In this document: positions 1 to 8,995 of the stretch, piece by piece | Position numbering within the stretch: position 1 is the stretch's first letter | Layout of the letters: each line of letters starts with the position of its first letter | DNA from: Cnuibacter physcomitrellae | GTDB taxonomy: Bacteria > Actinomycetota > Actinomycetes > Actinomycetales > Microbacteriaceae | Length of the DNA stretch: 64,000 bases | Reading direction: 5' to 3' | NCBI RefSeq assembly: GCF_014640535.1 | Contig: NZ_BMHD01000002.1 | Location: 364,843 to 428,842, forward strand | Notes under the pieces: generated by a model | The model's input: the letters and a program-made list of their open reading frames with translations, nothing else | Told to the model about the DNA's origin: nothing | Databases searched by the model: none | Translations under genes and position numbers: made by a program

Positions 1-571
1 CGACGACGCCGGCCACGGCTGTCTCCAGCGTTCGAGCGTCGAGCCGACCCACGATCCGGCACGCGATGCGTCCCTCCCGATCCAGCACGAGAGTCGTCGG
101 CACCCCACCCAGTACGGTCCGTTCGGCCAGGTCGACCTGGATGCGCCCGTCATCGTCGAGCACCACCGGATAGTCGACCCCGAACCGTTCGACGAAGCCG
201 TCGACGCCCGCGGCGGTGTCCCGAACGGCCACGCCGATGACGTCGATCCCCTCGTCGGCCAGGCGTCGAGCCGCGTCTCCGACCTCCGTCGCCTCGGCGC
301 GGCAGGGAGCACACCATGAACCCCATAACAGGATGACGGTCCCGACCGATCCGCTCGGCGCCGTGACCTCCCGTCCGTCGACAGCGACAGCCGAGAACTC
401 GACGGGCGAGCCGCGCTCCCCGGCCTCGAAGGTGGTCATGCTCGCTTCACCCACGACCGACGATCGCCCGGTCGCGATCTCCGCTCTTTCCGAGCACCCC
501 GTGGCCCAGGAGGACGCCACACCGAAGGCCAGGCAGAGAATCGCGGTCACTCGCTTTCGGGATACTGACAC
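1..571 (-). CDS. TlpA/ResA-like thioredoxin-fold lipoprotein (3' end cut by window edge)
   Basis: Likely a membrane-anchored extracytoplasmic thiol-disulfide oxidoreductase. Translation from GTG at 571 gives a basic N-terminus, a hydrophobic stretch and a lipobox ATGC (Cys26), then a thioredoxin fold with WCAPC (Cys87 and Cys90), a VPTT cis-Pro loop, and a still-open frame at base 1. The GTG is preceded by GAGG only about 2 nt away, so an internal GTG at 550 is possible, but 571 gives a better signal peptide. TlpA/ResA relatives reduce disulfides in secreted proteins or in cytochrome c maturation; the substrate here is unknown. It lies 15 bp downstream of the response-regulator gene and could be co-transcribed with it. 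Partial: the C-terminus lies outside the window. Confidence 0.85.
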   Translation of the reverse strand, partial: MSVSRKRVTAILCLAFGVASSWATGCSERAEIATGRSSVVGEASMTTFEAGERGSPVEFSAVAVDGREVTAPSGSVGTVILLWGSWCAPCRAEATEVGDAARRLADEGIDVIGVAVRDTAAGVDGFVERFGVDYPVVLDDDGRIQVDLAERTVLGGVPTTLVLDREGRIACRIVGRLDARTLETAVAGVV

Positions 572-586
572 ATCCTCACTCTAGAC

Positions 587-1228
587 TCAGTCGTCGGCGA
601 GGAGGCCCTCGGAGAGGGCGCGGGCGCGGAGGGCCATCTTGCTGCTGACGTCGATGCCCGCGCGGCGGTGCTTGTCGCGGATGCGCTTCAGGTGCGAGCG
701 CACCGTCTCGCTGCTGACGTGCAGGGCCGAGGCGACCTGCTCGACCGACCGCCCGGACCCGTAGAGGGCCATGACGCGCCGCTCCTGGTCCGAGAGCACG
801 AGGTCGGATGCCGTCGACGCCTCGAGCGCGGCGGTCAACCGCGGCGAGAGGAACGAGCCGCCGGCGGCGGCCGTCCGGACGGCCTCGACGATCGTGCTCG
901 CGTCCTCGCTCTTGAGCAGGTACCCCAGGGCGCCGGAGGCGAGGGCGTCCCGCACGATCGCGGGCTCCGAGTACGTGCTCATGACCACGACCGCGACGCC
1001 GGCGGTGTGCAGCGCACGGAGCTTGACCACCACCGGAAGCCCGTCGCGGAGGTCGAGGTCGAGCAGCGCGACGTCGACCGGGAAGGCCGGGTGGGCGAGC
1101 AGGTCCGGCCAGCTGGCGACCGCCGCCACGACCTCCACGTCCTCGGCCGAGGATCGCACCCATTCGCTGAGGGCGGCCAGCAGCATCCGATGATCGTCGA
1201 TGATCGCGAGGCGGAGGGGTGCAGGCAT
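587..1228 (-). CDS. LuxR/NarL-family two-component response regulator
   Basis: A 213-residue response regulator. The receiver domain (about residues 5-125) begins LRLAIIDDHRM with the acidic pair, carries the phospho-acceptor Asp within LLDLDLRDG, and has a conserved Lys in YLLKSED. A LuxR-type helix-turn-helix fills the C-terminus (LSDQERRVMAL ... VSSETVRSHLKRIR). It is expected to be phosphorylated by the divergent kinase at 1332-2588 and to bind DNA as a dimer. I chose ATG 1228 over an in-frame TTG at 1246 because the domain starts immediately after it; a TACTGT hexamer lies 8 nt upstream (1237-1242), suggesting leaderless or very short-leader transcription. The signal sensed is unknown. 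Confidence 0.93.
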   Translation of the reverse strand: MPAPLRLAIIDDHRMLLAALSEWVRSSAEDVEVVAAVASWPDLLAHPAFPVDVALLDLDLRDGLPVVVKLRALHTAGVAVVVMSTYSEPAIVRDALASGALGYLLKSEDASTIVEAVRTAAAGGSFLSPRLTAALEASTASDLVLSDQERRVMALYGSGRSVEQVASALHVSSETVRSHLKRIRDKHRRAGIDVSSKMALRARALSEGLLADD

Positions 1229-1319
1229 CGAGGTCGACAGTAGCAACGCGCGGGCGCGCGAGGGCGGATCCGACCCGATCGGGGGGTGAGCACGATCGCA
1301 CAGGCGGGTGCGCGGTCGT

Positions 1320-1325
1320 TATGGT
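1320..1325 (+). promoter_or_regulatory. Probable leaderless -10 element (TATGGT) for the histidine kinase
   Basis: TATGGT ends 6 nt before the GTG at 1332, with no Shine-Dalgarno sequence between. That spacing would put the transcription start on the start codon, as in leaderless actinobacterial mRNAs. Confidence 0.5.
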
Positions 1326-1331
1326 CGGGAT

Positions 1332-2588
1332 GTGGGCAACACGGACGAGGACGGCGCATCCGGTCCCCGGCCTCGGATCGGCGACATCATCGATGACGGT
1401 CAGGCCGACCGCGTAGGCATCGTCTGCGCGCAGCGGCTGGGCTTGGTGTTCGCGTCGGCCGCCGCGGCGACCGTCCTGGTGCCCGCGGTGGAGCAGCCCT
1501 CGAGGTACCTCGCCACGCTCATCGGGTTGGCCGTGATGCTCGTCGGCTTCGCCCTGCTCACCAGCAGAGCCACCTGGTGGGTCGCACTCGGGACGTATCT
1601 GGCCGGGCTGGCCACCCTCATCTCCCTCGCCTCCTTCCCCGCCTACGACTTCACCGCCGTGGCGACGGTCACGGCGGTGTCGTCGTTCGTGATCCCCTCT
1701 CTGCTGCTCGCCATTCCCGAGACCCGTCTGCTCCTCAGAGCCGCCCTCCCCGCCGCCGTGCCCGTGACCGCCACCGCGGTCATCGCCAGCGCCGGCTCGG
1801 GCCGGGCGGTCTTCGTCGCGATCGCGATCGTCGGTGGGTGGGTCGCGTGCGCCTGCGCGGGCACCTGGGTGCACCGCAGCGAGCGTCAGGCCGTCGTCGG
1901 CGTGGAGCAGCTCCGCCGCGCCTACGCCGCCGAGCGACGGTCGGTCGAGGCGGAGGCGGAGCTCCGCCACGAGGCGAGGACGATGCACGACACCGTCCTG
2001 GCTACGCTGACGCTGATCGCCCACGGCGGTCGCGGGGTACCGGCGGAGACCCTCCGCGCGCAGGCCGCCGCCGACAGCGAGCTCCTGCGTCAGCTCCGCA
2101 CCTCGGGGTCGGCAGGACCGACGACCCGCGAGCCTCCGCCCGAGCCGACGGCGGAACCATCGAGGACCGGCGACGGTGCGGCACAGCCTGCCCCTCCCTC
2201 GGAGGACGGGGATGCCGCTCCCCGCTGGGTGACGCTCGCGCAGAGACACGAGGCGCTGGGGCTCGTCGTCCGGTGGCACGGCACCGGACGCCTCAACGAC
2301 ACCGCCGCCCACCTCGGTGATCTCGCCGCCGCGGTGTCGGAATGCCTCGAGAACGTCCGGCGGCACTCGGGGCAGCGTGACGCTGAGGTGACGTTGAGCC
2401 AGGACGACGATCACTCCAGGGCGGTCGTCACGGACCTCGGCCGTGGTTTCCTGCCCGAGGAGGTCCCCGCAGGCAGGCTGGGGCTGGCCGAGTCGGTCCG
2501 CGCCCGTCTCGACGCCGTCGACGGGACGGCTCGCGTCTTCTCCTCACCGGGTCGGGGCACGACGGTGCTGTTGGAGGTCCCCCGTTGA
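1332..2588 (+). CDS. NarL-class sensor histidine kinase, membrane-bound
   Basis: A 418-residue kinase with about six hydrophobic segments in the first 190 residues, a HisKA_3 dimerisation helix with the phospho-acceptor His219 in RTMHDTVLATL, an unusual Pro/Glu-rich linker (about 260-300), and a HATPase domain with N-box SECLENVRRHSG and G-box DLGRGF plus GLGLAESV-like residues. It should autophosphorylate and signal to the divergently encoded LuxR-type regulator at 587-1228. There is no extracytoplasmic sensor domain, so the stimulus may be sensed in the membrane or through the adjoining partner protein, whose start overlaps this stop codon. GTG 1332 was chosen for its leaderless -10; an upstream in-frame start at 1308 has no ribosome-binding site. 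Confidence 0.88.
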   Translation: MGNTDEDGASGPRPRIGDIIDDGQADRVGIVCAQRLGLVFASAAAATVLVPAVEQPSRYLATLIGLAVMLVGFALLTSRATWWVALGTYLAGLATLISLASFPAYDFTAVATVTAVSSFVIPSLLLAIPETRLLLRAALPAAVPVTATAVIASAGSGRAVFVAIAIVGGWVACACAGTWVHRSERQAVVGVEQLRRAYAAERRSVEAEAELRHEARTMHDTVLATLTLIAHGGRGVPAETLRAQAAADSELLRQLRTSGSAGPTTREPPPEPTAEPSRTGDGAAQPAPPSEDGDAAPRWVTLAQRHEALGLVVRWHGTGRLNDTAAHLGDLAAAVSECLENVRRHSGQRDAEVTLSQDDDHSRAVVTDLGRGFLPEEVPAGRLGLAESVRARLDAVDGTARVFSSPGRGTTVLLEVPR

Positions 2589-3853
2589 TGAGCACCGCTA
2601 GGACGGACGCCCCGCGGGGCCCCCTCAGCAGCCACCTCGAGGTCACCCGCGCCGGGCCCACCGCGATCGGCTGGCAGCGGGCGCGCTTCCGCCTGGACCG
2701 CAGCCTCAGCGCCGGATATCTCGGCGTCGGCTTCGTGATCCTGGGGTCCCTGCTCATGGTCCGCGGACTCGCCTCGCTCGGCTGGTCGTGGTCCGACTCT
2801 CCCTGGCGAGCCCTCTCGATCGTGTCCTGGGCGATCCTCGCCGTCGTCCTGGTCGTGGTGGTGGTGTCGTCGCGCCGTCGGGCGGGGCTCGTCTCACCGA
2901 CGGTGTCCGTCCTCGTCGACACGGCCGGGGTGGCCGCCGTGCTCCTCGATCTCACCGCGCTCCTCCTCGACTCCGCCTCGGGCGACAGCAGCGCGACCTT
3001 CTACCCGACCGCGACCGTGGGGTTCGGCGCGTGCCTTCTCGCCTGCCTCCCGGCTCAGCCGCTGAGCCGCTCGGCGCTCGGCGGCGTCCTCCTCGTGATC
3101 GTCGGCGCCGCCGGGGCCGCGGTGGGCTGGTTCGTCGAGCCCCTGAGCGTCCCGGTGAGCGTGAACAACCTGGTCATCGGCGCCGCGCCGGTCTTCGCCT
3201 TCATGCTGATGCTCAGCGCGACGGACGCGCGGCTCGGCGTGCTGATCGACCAGGCCGTCGCCGACAGCCTGATCCCCGCGCCGCCCACCGGGCACGGTGT
3301 GTCGGCCGCCTCCCATCTCCGCACGCTCGACGATGAAGCAGAGCGACTTCTCGACCGGGTGGCGAGCACGCCGACCGGGACGGAGATCGACCCTGCGACC
3401 GCTGCTCTCGCAGGCGAGCTCGGCGACGAGCTCCGCGCCGCGCTCAGAGCGGACCACGAGCTGAGCTGGCTGCAGATCGCGATCTCCGAGTCGGAGCGGC
3501 TCAGCGGCGCAGTCGTCCTCGACGACGAGACCGGCGCCGTGAAGCGCCTCGCGCCCGATCAGCGCAGCACGCTGCTCGCGCTGGTGTGGCTGCTGTCCGC
3601 ACTCCGGTCGGCGGCGCCCTCGCCTGCGTCGTCCACAGCCCTCGGCGTTCGGGTCGAACCCGCCGCGCCGGACGACGACACCGCGCTGATCATCACGCTG
3701 TGGAGACCTGGCACACGTGCTCACTCGGTCGACAACGCCGCGTGGCCGCTCTTCACCCGGCTCGGGCGCTACACCATCGACGTGAGCGCCGATCGTGTCG
3801 CCGTCGCGGTGCACGTGCTGCTCCCCCGCCCGGCAGGCACCGCAGCCGCGTGA
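2588..3853 (+). CDS. Membrane protein with a degenerate histidine-kinase-like C-terminus
   Basis: 421 residues translationally coupled to the kinase upstream (TGATG overlap). About six membrane helices lie between residues 38 and 215; the cytoplasmic half resembles a histidine-kinase layout (a helical segment around ELGDELRAALRADHELSWLQIA, then a beta-rich end) but I see no H-box histidine and no Asn or glycine boxes. It may therefore be a kinase-like subunit that modulates the catalytic partner rather than a kinase itself. Its mean composition and GC match its neighbours. The function is unassigned; the kinase relationship rests on layout and context, not on a conserved motif. Confidence 0.75.
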   Translation: MSTARTDAPRGPLSSHLEVTRAGPTAIGWQRARFRLDRSLSAGYLGVGFVILGSLLMVRGLASLGWSWSDSPWRALSIVSWAILAVVLVVVVVSSRRRAGLVSPTVSVLVDTAGVAAVLLDLTALLLDSASGDSSATFYPTATVGFGACLLACLPAQPLSRSALGGVLLVIVGAAGAAVGWFVEPLSVPVSVNNLVIGAAPVFAFMLMLSATDARLGVLIDQAVADSLIPAPPTGHGVSAASHLRTLDDEAERLLDRVASTPTGTEIDPATAALAGELGDELRAALRADHELSWLQIAISESERLSGAVVLDDETGAVKRLAPDQRSTLLALVWLLSALRSAAPSPASSTALGVRVEPAAPDDDTALIITLWRPGTRAHSVDNAAWPLFTRLGRYTIDVSADRVAVAVHVLLPRPAGTAAA

Positions 3854-3883
3854 GGCGATGTGCCCCCGGCCCGAGCGGAGCGG

Positions 3884-4672
3884 TCAGAGGATGGTCCGCT
3901 GCCAGAGCGGCTTGTGCGCGTAGGCGTAGCGGTAGTAGTCCGCGTTGACCAGGCGCGACGCGGCCTCCTCGTCGACGACCACGGTCGCCTGCGGATGCAG
4001 CTGGATCGCCGAGCCGGGGATCGAGGCGCTGAGCGGGCCCTCCACCGCATCCGCCACGGCCCTGGCCTTGCCCGCGCCGAAGGCGAGCAGCACCAGACGC
4101 CGGGCGCGGAGGATGGTGCCGAGCCCCTGGGTGATGCAGTGCAGAGGCACCTCCGACGGGGAGGCGAAGAAGCGGGCGTTGTCGGCTCGCGTCTGCTCGG
4201 TCAGCGTCTTGACCCGGGTGAGGGACCCGAAGGACGAGCCGGGCTCGTTGAACCCGATGTGCCCGTCCGTGCCGATGCCGAGCAGCTGCAGGTCGATCCC
4301 GCCCGCCGCCTCTATGGCGGCCTCGTAGCGCTCGCCCGCCGTCTCGATGCCGATGGGTCGCCCGTCGGGGACGTGGACGGCCTTCGGGTCGAGCCCGAGA
4401 GGCCTGACCACCTCACGCGTGATCACCGACGCGTAGCTCTCGGGATGCGAGGCCGGCAGCCCGACGTACTCGTCCAGCGCGAACGCGCGCAACCGCCCGA
4501 GGTCGAGACCCGATCGCACCCGCTCGGCCAGCGCCCGGTACACCGGCAGCGGGGTGGATCCCGTCGCCACGCCGAGGACGGACGAGGGGTTCGAGCCGAC
4601 CATCCGCTCGATGGCCTCGGCCACGAGAGCGCCCGCGACCTCGGGTGTCGGGACGATGATCACTTCAGCCAC
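3884..4672 (-). CDS. nagB: Glucosamine-6-phosphate deaminase
   Basis: Converts glucosamine-6-phosphate to fructose-6-phosphate and ammonia in the cytosol, the last step of amino-sugar catabolism. The 262-residue length is normal for NagB. Visible family motifs include LGVATGSTPLPVY (phosphate loop), FALDEYVGLPASHPESY (catalytic Asp region) and GIGTDGHIGFNEPGSSF (catalytic His/Glu). It starts at GTG 4672 with AGAGGG 8 nt upstream and overlaps the end of the ROK kinase gene by 13 bp. It is the last gene of the leftward amino-sugar operon that begins with the ROK repressor at 11616. Confidence 0.96.
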   Translation of the reverse strand: MAEVIIVPTPEVAGALVAEAIERMVGSNPSSVLGVATGSTPLPVYRALAERVRSGLDLGRLRAFALDEYVGLPASHPESYASVITREVVRPLGLDPKAVHVPDGRPIGIETAGERYEAAIEAAGGIDLQLLGIGTDGHIGFNEPGSSFGSLTRVKTLTEQTRADNARFFASPSEVPLHCITQGLGTILRARRLVLLAFGAGKARAVADAVEGPLSASIPGSAIQLHPQATVVVDEEAASRLVNADYYRYAYAHKPLWQRTIL

Positions 4673-5628
4673 GAGACAACCCTCTCATCGCGCTGCTCTC
4701 CGAGGCTGACGACGGGATGGGAGGTCCCGGCGCCCACCAGCGCCGCCCCCACCGCGGCGGCGGGGAAGCCCGCCGGCACGACGCGCACGCGGTCGGAGAG
4801 GCCGAGCGAGGCCAGGAACGCCGAGTCGGCCGCCCAGCGTCCGAGCACCTCGCGGACGCTGTCGAGCAGCCAGTCCCCGAGAGCGCTCAGCCCGCCGCCG
4901 ATCGTGACCGTGTCGACGTCGAGCGTCAGCACCAGCACGCGCACGGCGGCGGCGACGTTGTCGACGAACGAGTCCCGGATGCGCTGCGCCGCACCGTCGC
5001 CGGCCTCGGCTGCGGCGAGCAGGGAGCGGATGGGGATGGGATCGTCGGACGGCCACTGGCGGGCGATCGCCGAGCCGGAGGCCACCGTCTCGAGGCACCC
5101 ACGCTGCCCGCACGGGCAGAGGACCCCCTGCGGGTCGACCGGGATGTGCCCGATCTCCCCCGCGGCACCGCGAGCGCCGCGCCACAGCCGCCCGTCGATC
5201 ACGAGCCCGGCCGCCAACCCGGTGCCCAGGTTGAGGTAGGCCATCGAGCGCTCCTGCTGCCTCCCGGGGAGGAGGTGGTACGCGCCGAGGGCGGCCGCCT
5301 TGACGTCGTTCTCCACCGAGACCGGCACCCCGATGCGCTCGCTCACCCTTCCGCCGAAGTCGAGCTCGTCGACGCCCAGGTTCACCGCATGCCAGACGTG
5401 CCCCGTCGCGGTGTCGACCTGCCCGGGGATCCCCACCCCGATCGAGTCGAACGACGCGGGCTCCAGTCCCGCCTCGCTGGCGATGCGCTCGATGAGCGTG
5501 ACGGCGGTGGCGACGACGGCGTCGGCGCCGAGCCCGGTCGCCGCTCGCAGACGGTGCGCGAGGGCCCCGCCGTCGTCGAGCACGACGGCGTCGGTCTTGG
5601 TGCCGCCGATGTCCAGCCCGAGCCTCAT
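4660..5628 (-). CDS. ROK-family sugar kinase, probable N-acetylglucosamine kinase
   Basis: A 322-residue ROK kinase: ATP-binding LGLDIGGTKTDAVV at the N-terminus, a sugar-binding/catalytic VENDVKAAALGAY segment, GEIGHIPVD, and the zinc motif CPCGQRGCLE. It should phosphorylate a hexose at C6. Its position between a cytosolic GH3 N-acetylhexosaminidase and nagB makes GlcNAc the likely substrate (inference); glucose or ManNAc kinase activity cannot be excluded from sequence. Its ATG overlaps the upstream stop codon (ATGA), and it overlaps nagB, consistent with tight translational coupling. Confidence 0.88.
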   Translation of the reverse strand: MRLGLDIGGTKTDAVVLDDGGALAHRLRAATGLGADAVVATAVTLIERIASEAGLEPASFDSIGVGIPGQVDTATGHVWHAVNLGVDELDFGGRVSERIGVPVSVENDVKAAALGAYHLLPGRQQERSMAYLNLGTGLAAGLVIDGRLWRGARGAAGEIGHIPVDPQGVLCPCGQRGCLETVASGSAIARQWPSDDPIPIRSLLAAAEAGDGAAQRIRDSFVDNVAAAVRVLVLTLDVDTVTIGGGLSALGDWLLDSVREVLGRWAADSAFLASLGLSDRVRVVPAGFPAAAVGAALVGAGTSHPVVSLGEQRDERVVSWLK

Positions 5629-7118
5629 GAGTCCGTCCTCCGGTCCGAGCCGCCCATCGCGGCGACCAGGAACCCCGCCAGAGCCTCGCCGACGGCGGCC
5701 GACCCGCCGAAGGTCGCGATCTGGGCGGAGTCGTCCTCCGCCGGCCAGCCCATGTCGATGGCGACCACGGCCGGATGCTCCGCCCTGAGCCGCGCGAGCA
5801 TGTCCCGGGCCTCGGGGCGACGGGCGTTGTCGCGGCCGATGAAGAGCACTCCCGCTCGAGCGTCGAGCTCGATCTCCCCCGTCGACCACGCCGCGGCGTC
5901 GACCGGGGCCAGTCGTGGATCGGCCGCCGCGAGCGCGTCGAACGGCCCCCACGGTACGTCCCCGACGGCCACGTTGGGGATCGCCTCGTGACGCACCACG
6001 ACCCAGTCGTCGTGCGCCGCCAGCGTCTCCCGCAGGTCCGGAGGCAGCCGGAACGCGGCGGTGAGCGCCTCCGGGGCGAGACCGCCCGGTGCGCGCTCGT
6101 GGTCGAGCACCGCGTCCGTCGCCGCCGTCGTCGCGCGCGCGTCCGTCGCGCGGCGCAGCGCCGCGACCCGGTCGGCGGCGTCCGTCACGCGGATCGCCTC
6201 CAGCCGCCCGGTGGAGACCGCCTCGCCGATCGTGCGCGCCACCGCCCGCATCTGCTCCTCGGAGTTGCGGGTGCCGATGCAGAGCAGGTCGCACCCCGCG
6301 GCGAGCGCCCTCACCGCCGCGTCGGGGATGCCGATGTCGCCACTGGCCCCGGCCATGTCGAGCGCGTCGCTGACCACGACCCCGCGGAAGCCGAGCTCGA
6401 CGCGCAGGATGCCCTGCAGGATCGGCACGGAGAAGGTCGCGGGCACACCGTCGTCGACCGAGGAGACGACGATGTGGCTCGACATCACCGCCGCCGCGCC
6501 GGCGTCGATGGAGGCCGCGAAGGGCAGGAGCTCGCGGGTGCGCAGGAGCTCGGTGCTCGCGGTGATCGTCGGCAGGGCGAGGTGCGAGTCCTGCGCGGTG
6601 TCGCCGTGCCCCGGGAAGTGCTTCACGCACGCGGCCACGCCCTGCGACTGGAGGCCCTGCACCCAGGCGACGGAGTGCCGCGCCACCAGCTCCGGGTCGG
6701 CGCCGAAGCTGCGGATCCCGATGACCGGGTTGAGCGCGTTGGAGTTGACGTCGACGTCCGGGGCGAGATCGAGGTCGATCCCGACGGCGGCCAGCTCCGC
6801 GCCGACCGACGCCCCGACGGCCCACGTCGCCTCCACGTCGTCGAGCCGGCCGAGCACCGCGTTGCCGGGGAACGGCGCCCCGCGGTCGTAGTAGAGGCGG
6901 GTGACGTCGCCGCCCTCCTCGTCGATCGCGATGACCGCCGCCGGGTTCGCGGCCCGGATCGACCTGGTGAGGGTCCGCAGCTGCTCGGGCGAGACGATGT
7001 TCTCCCCGAACAGGCACACGCCGGCGAGTCCCTCGCGGAGCATCCGCTCGACCCAGTCGGGCAGCACGCTGCCCTCGAAGCCGGGCAGGAGGGTGCCCAG
7101 CACGGTGCGCTCGTTCAT
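5625..7118 (-). CDS. GH3 beta-N-acetylhexosaminidase (NagZ-like), cytosolic
   Basis: 497 residues. The GH3 catalytic domain shows AIDEEGGDVTRL, the His-Asp dyad loop KHFPGHGDTAQDSH typical of N-acetylhexosaminidases, and a nucleophile loop VVSDALDMAGASG. A second C-terminal alpha/beta domain (about 350-497) follows, as in two-domain GH3 enzymes. No signal peptide is present, so it acts in the cytosol on an imported disaccharide or glycoside, releasing GlcNAc for the adjacent kinase. Start ATG 7118 overlaps the stop of the upstream permease (4 bp). Chitobiose or a muropeptide fragment are both plausible substrates. Confidence 0.92.
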   Translation of the reverse strand: MNERTVLGTLLPGFEGSVLPDWVERMLREGLAGVCLFGENIVSPEQLRTLTRSIRAANPAAVIAIDEEGGDVTRLYYDRGAPFPGNAVLGRLDDVEATWAVGASVGAELAAVGIDLDLAPDVDVNSNALNPVIGIRSFGADPELVARHSVAWVQGLQSQGVAACVKHFPGHGDTAQDSHLALPTITASTELLRTRELLPFAASIDAGAAAVMSSHIVVSSVDDGVPATFSVPILQGILRVELGFRGVVVSDALDMAGASGDIGIPDAAVRALAAGCDLLCIGTRNSEEQMRAVARTIGEAVSTGRLEAIRVTDAADRVAALRRATDARATTAATDAVLDHERAPGGLAPEALTAAFRLPPDLRETLAAHDDWVVVRHEAIPNVAVGDVPWGPFDALAAADPRLAPVDAAAWSTGEIELDARAGVLFIGRDNARRPEARDMLARLRAEHPAVVAIDMGWPAEDDSAQIATFGGSAAVGEALAGFLVAAMGGSDRRTDS

Positions 7119-7957
7119 CCCTTCACCGCCCCGCTGACGAGGCCGGAGGTCATGCGCCCCTGCACGATGAGGAAGAACACGATGACCGGGATGGCCATGA
7201 GCGTCGAACCGGCCATGATGGCGGCCCAGTTCGTGGTCCCGGTCTCGACCTGGAAGGTGCGCAGCCACACCGGGAGCGTCATCATCTCGGGCCGCGACAT
7301 CACGACGAGCGCGAGCAGGAACTCGTTCCAGGCCTGGATGAACCCGAACACACCGGTCGCGATGAGACCCGGGGCGAGCAGCGGGAACGTGATCCGCCAG
7401 AACGCCGACGTGCGGCTGCATCCGTCGATCATGGCGGCCTCCTCCAGCTCGACGGGGACGCCGTTGACGAACCCGCGGAGCGTCCAGATCGTGAAGGGCA
7501 GGACCGTCGCGACGTAGACCAGGGTGAGCCCCGCGATGGTGTTGAGGAGGTTCCAGCCGTCGAGCACCCGGTACGTCGACACGATCATCGCCTCGGCGGG
7601 GATCATCTGGATGATCAGGATGGCCACGATGAAGCCCCGGCGGCTCCGGAAGCGGTAGCGCGTCACCGCGAGAGAGGCCAGGAAGGCGAAGACCAGCGCG
7701 ATCACCACCGTCGCGACGGTGACGAGCAGCGAGTTGCCGAGCGCGGGCAGGAACGGCGCGCGCGACGGGTCGAAGAGCACGGTGCGGAAGTTCTCGAGCG
7801 TGAAGTGCACCGGGAAGAAGTTCGGGACGCTCCCGCGGATCTCGTCGTTCGGCTGGAACGCCGAGATGAGCATCCAGTAGACCGGGAAGACGGAGCACAG
7901 GAAGACCACGACGGCGACGGCCGAGAGCGCGATCGAGGTGGCACGGCGGCGGGTCAC
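7115..7957 (-). CDS. Carbohydrate ABC transporter permease (MalG type)
   Basis: 280 residues with six predicted membrane helices and the inner-membrane EAA loop EEAAMIDGCSRTSAFWRITFPLL, which docks to the ATPase. It pairs with the MalF-type permease just upstream; GTG 7957 overlaps that gene's stop codon (GTGA). No ATPase gene is encoded in the operon, so the transporter probably uses a shared MsiK/UgpC-like ATPase encoded elsewhere, as is common for actinobacterial sugar importers. The substrate is inferred from context to be an amino-sugar oligosaccharide. Confidence 0.93.
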   Translation of the reverse strand: MTRRRATSIALSAVAVVVFLCSVFPVYWMLISAFQPNDEIRGSVPNFFPVHFTLENFRTVLFDPSRAPFLPALGNSLLVTVATVVIALVFAFLASLAVTRYRFRSRRGFIVAILIIQMIPAEAMIVSTYRVLDGWNLLNTIAGLTLVYVATVLPFTIWTLRGFVNGVPVELEEAAMIDGCSRTSAFWRITFPLLAPGLIATGVFGFIQAWNEFLLALVVMSRPEMMTLPVWLRTFQVETGTTNWAAIMAGSTLMAIPVIVFFLIVQGRMTSGLVSGAVKG

Positions 7958-8943
7958 AGCTCCTCCTCCTTGAGCGTGCGGCGGACGTAGTAGAGCGAGA
8001 TCGCCATCATGAGGATGACCATGATCACGGCCATCGCGCCTCCCGCCCCGTAGTCCCCCGAGCCGACGGAGGTCTGGTAGATGTACACGCCGAGCGTCGA
8101 GGTCTGCTCGCGCACCCCGCCGATCCCCTGCAGCGCGAAGATCTGCGTGAAGACGCGGAGGTCCCAGATCACCTGCAGCACCGTCACCACGATGAAGATC
8201 GACCGCAGGTAGGGGAACACCACGAGGCGGAACCGCTGCCATCCGCCCGCGCCGTCGAGCTGCGCGGCCTCGAGCACCTCGTCGGGCACCTGGGTGAGGC
8301 CGGCATAGACGGTGAACGCGACGAACGGGACCGCACCCCAGACGACGATCACGGTGGCGACGGCGAAGAAGCTGAGGGGCTCGATGAGCCAGGAGTGGCC
8401 GCCCCAGTCCGATCCGGAGAGCTGACCGACCACGTAGTTGACCACGCCGTACTGCGTGTCGAACATCCACCCCCAGACGATCACCGCGGTGAGCGCCGGC
8501 ATCGCCCAGGCGAGCAGGAGTCCCACGGACACGAGGAGACGGAAGAACCGGTTCAGCCTCGTCATGAGCAGCGCGATCAGCGTGCCGAGCACCATCGTCA
8601 CGGCGACGTTGACGGCGCAGAACGCGATGCTGCGGGCGAGCACCGCCCAGAACTGCGGGTCGGTGAGGATGCGCACGTAGTTCTCGAACCCGACGAACGG
8701 CGCGGGGGCGCCGAACACCTGGGCGCGGCCGAACTCCTGGAACGACATGATGAAGAGCTGGATGAGCGGCCAGCCGATCACCACGGCGAGGACGATGCAG
8801 GCGGGGACGAGCAGCGCGGCGGGGGTGAGACCCCCGGCACGGCGCCGCCGACGCGGCCGGCGGCCGGATCCGGGCAGGGTCTGCGGGACCTGCTGGACCC
8901 CTCCGGACTCGTGCTCCCGCACCAGTGTCACGGATGTGGACAT
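7954..8943 (-). CDS. Carbohydrate ABC transporter permease (MalF type)
   Basis: 329 residues: a basic cytoplasmic N-terminus (RRPRRRRRAGG), six membrane helices, and the EAA loop LEAAQLDGAGGWQRFRLVVFPYL. It forms the import channel with the MalG-type partner. I chose ATG 8943 because GAGGAG lies 5 nt upstream; an in-frame GTG at 8994 would add 17 residues, but the AGGAGG next to it directly abuts the codon. The gap to the upstream binding-protein gene holds a perfect 14-bp hairpin. Confidence 0.92.
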   Translation of the reverse strand: MSTSVTLVREHESGGVQQVPQTLPGSGRRPRRRRRAGGLTPAALLVPACIVLAVVIGWPLIQLFIMSFQEFGRAQVFGAPAPFVGFENYVRILTDPQFWAVLARSIAFCAVNVAVTMVLGTLIALLMTRLNRFFRLLVSVGLLLAWAMPALTAVIVWGWMFDTQYGVVNYVVGQLSGSDWGGHSWLIEPLSFFAVATVIVVWGAVPFVAFTVYAGLTQVPDEVLEAAQLDGAGGWQRFRLVVFPYLRSIFIVVTVLQVIWDLRVFTQIFALQGIGGVREQTSTLGVYIYQTSVGSGDYGAGGAMAVIMVILMMAISLYYVRRTLKEEEL

Positions 8944-8995
8944 GACGGACGGCTCCTCGCGTGATCCGACGAATACGATGGGATGTGCCTTCACC

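Noticed and set aside
576-2414. A 612-codon open frame antisense to the kinase gene
   Set aside because: Arg/Gly/Asp-rich translation with no domain, antisense to a clear two-component gene; a by-product of 70% GC codon use.
8944-8994. GTG 8994 as start of the MalF-type permease
   Set aside because: The AGGAGG directly abuts the codon, so it cannot serve as its ribosome-binding site; ATG 8943 has GAGGAG at 5 nt.
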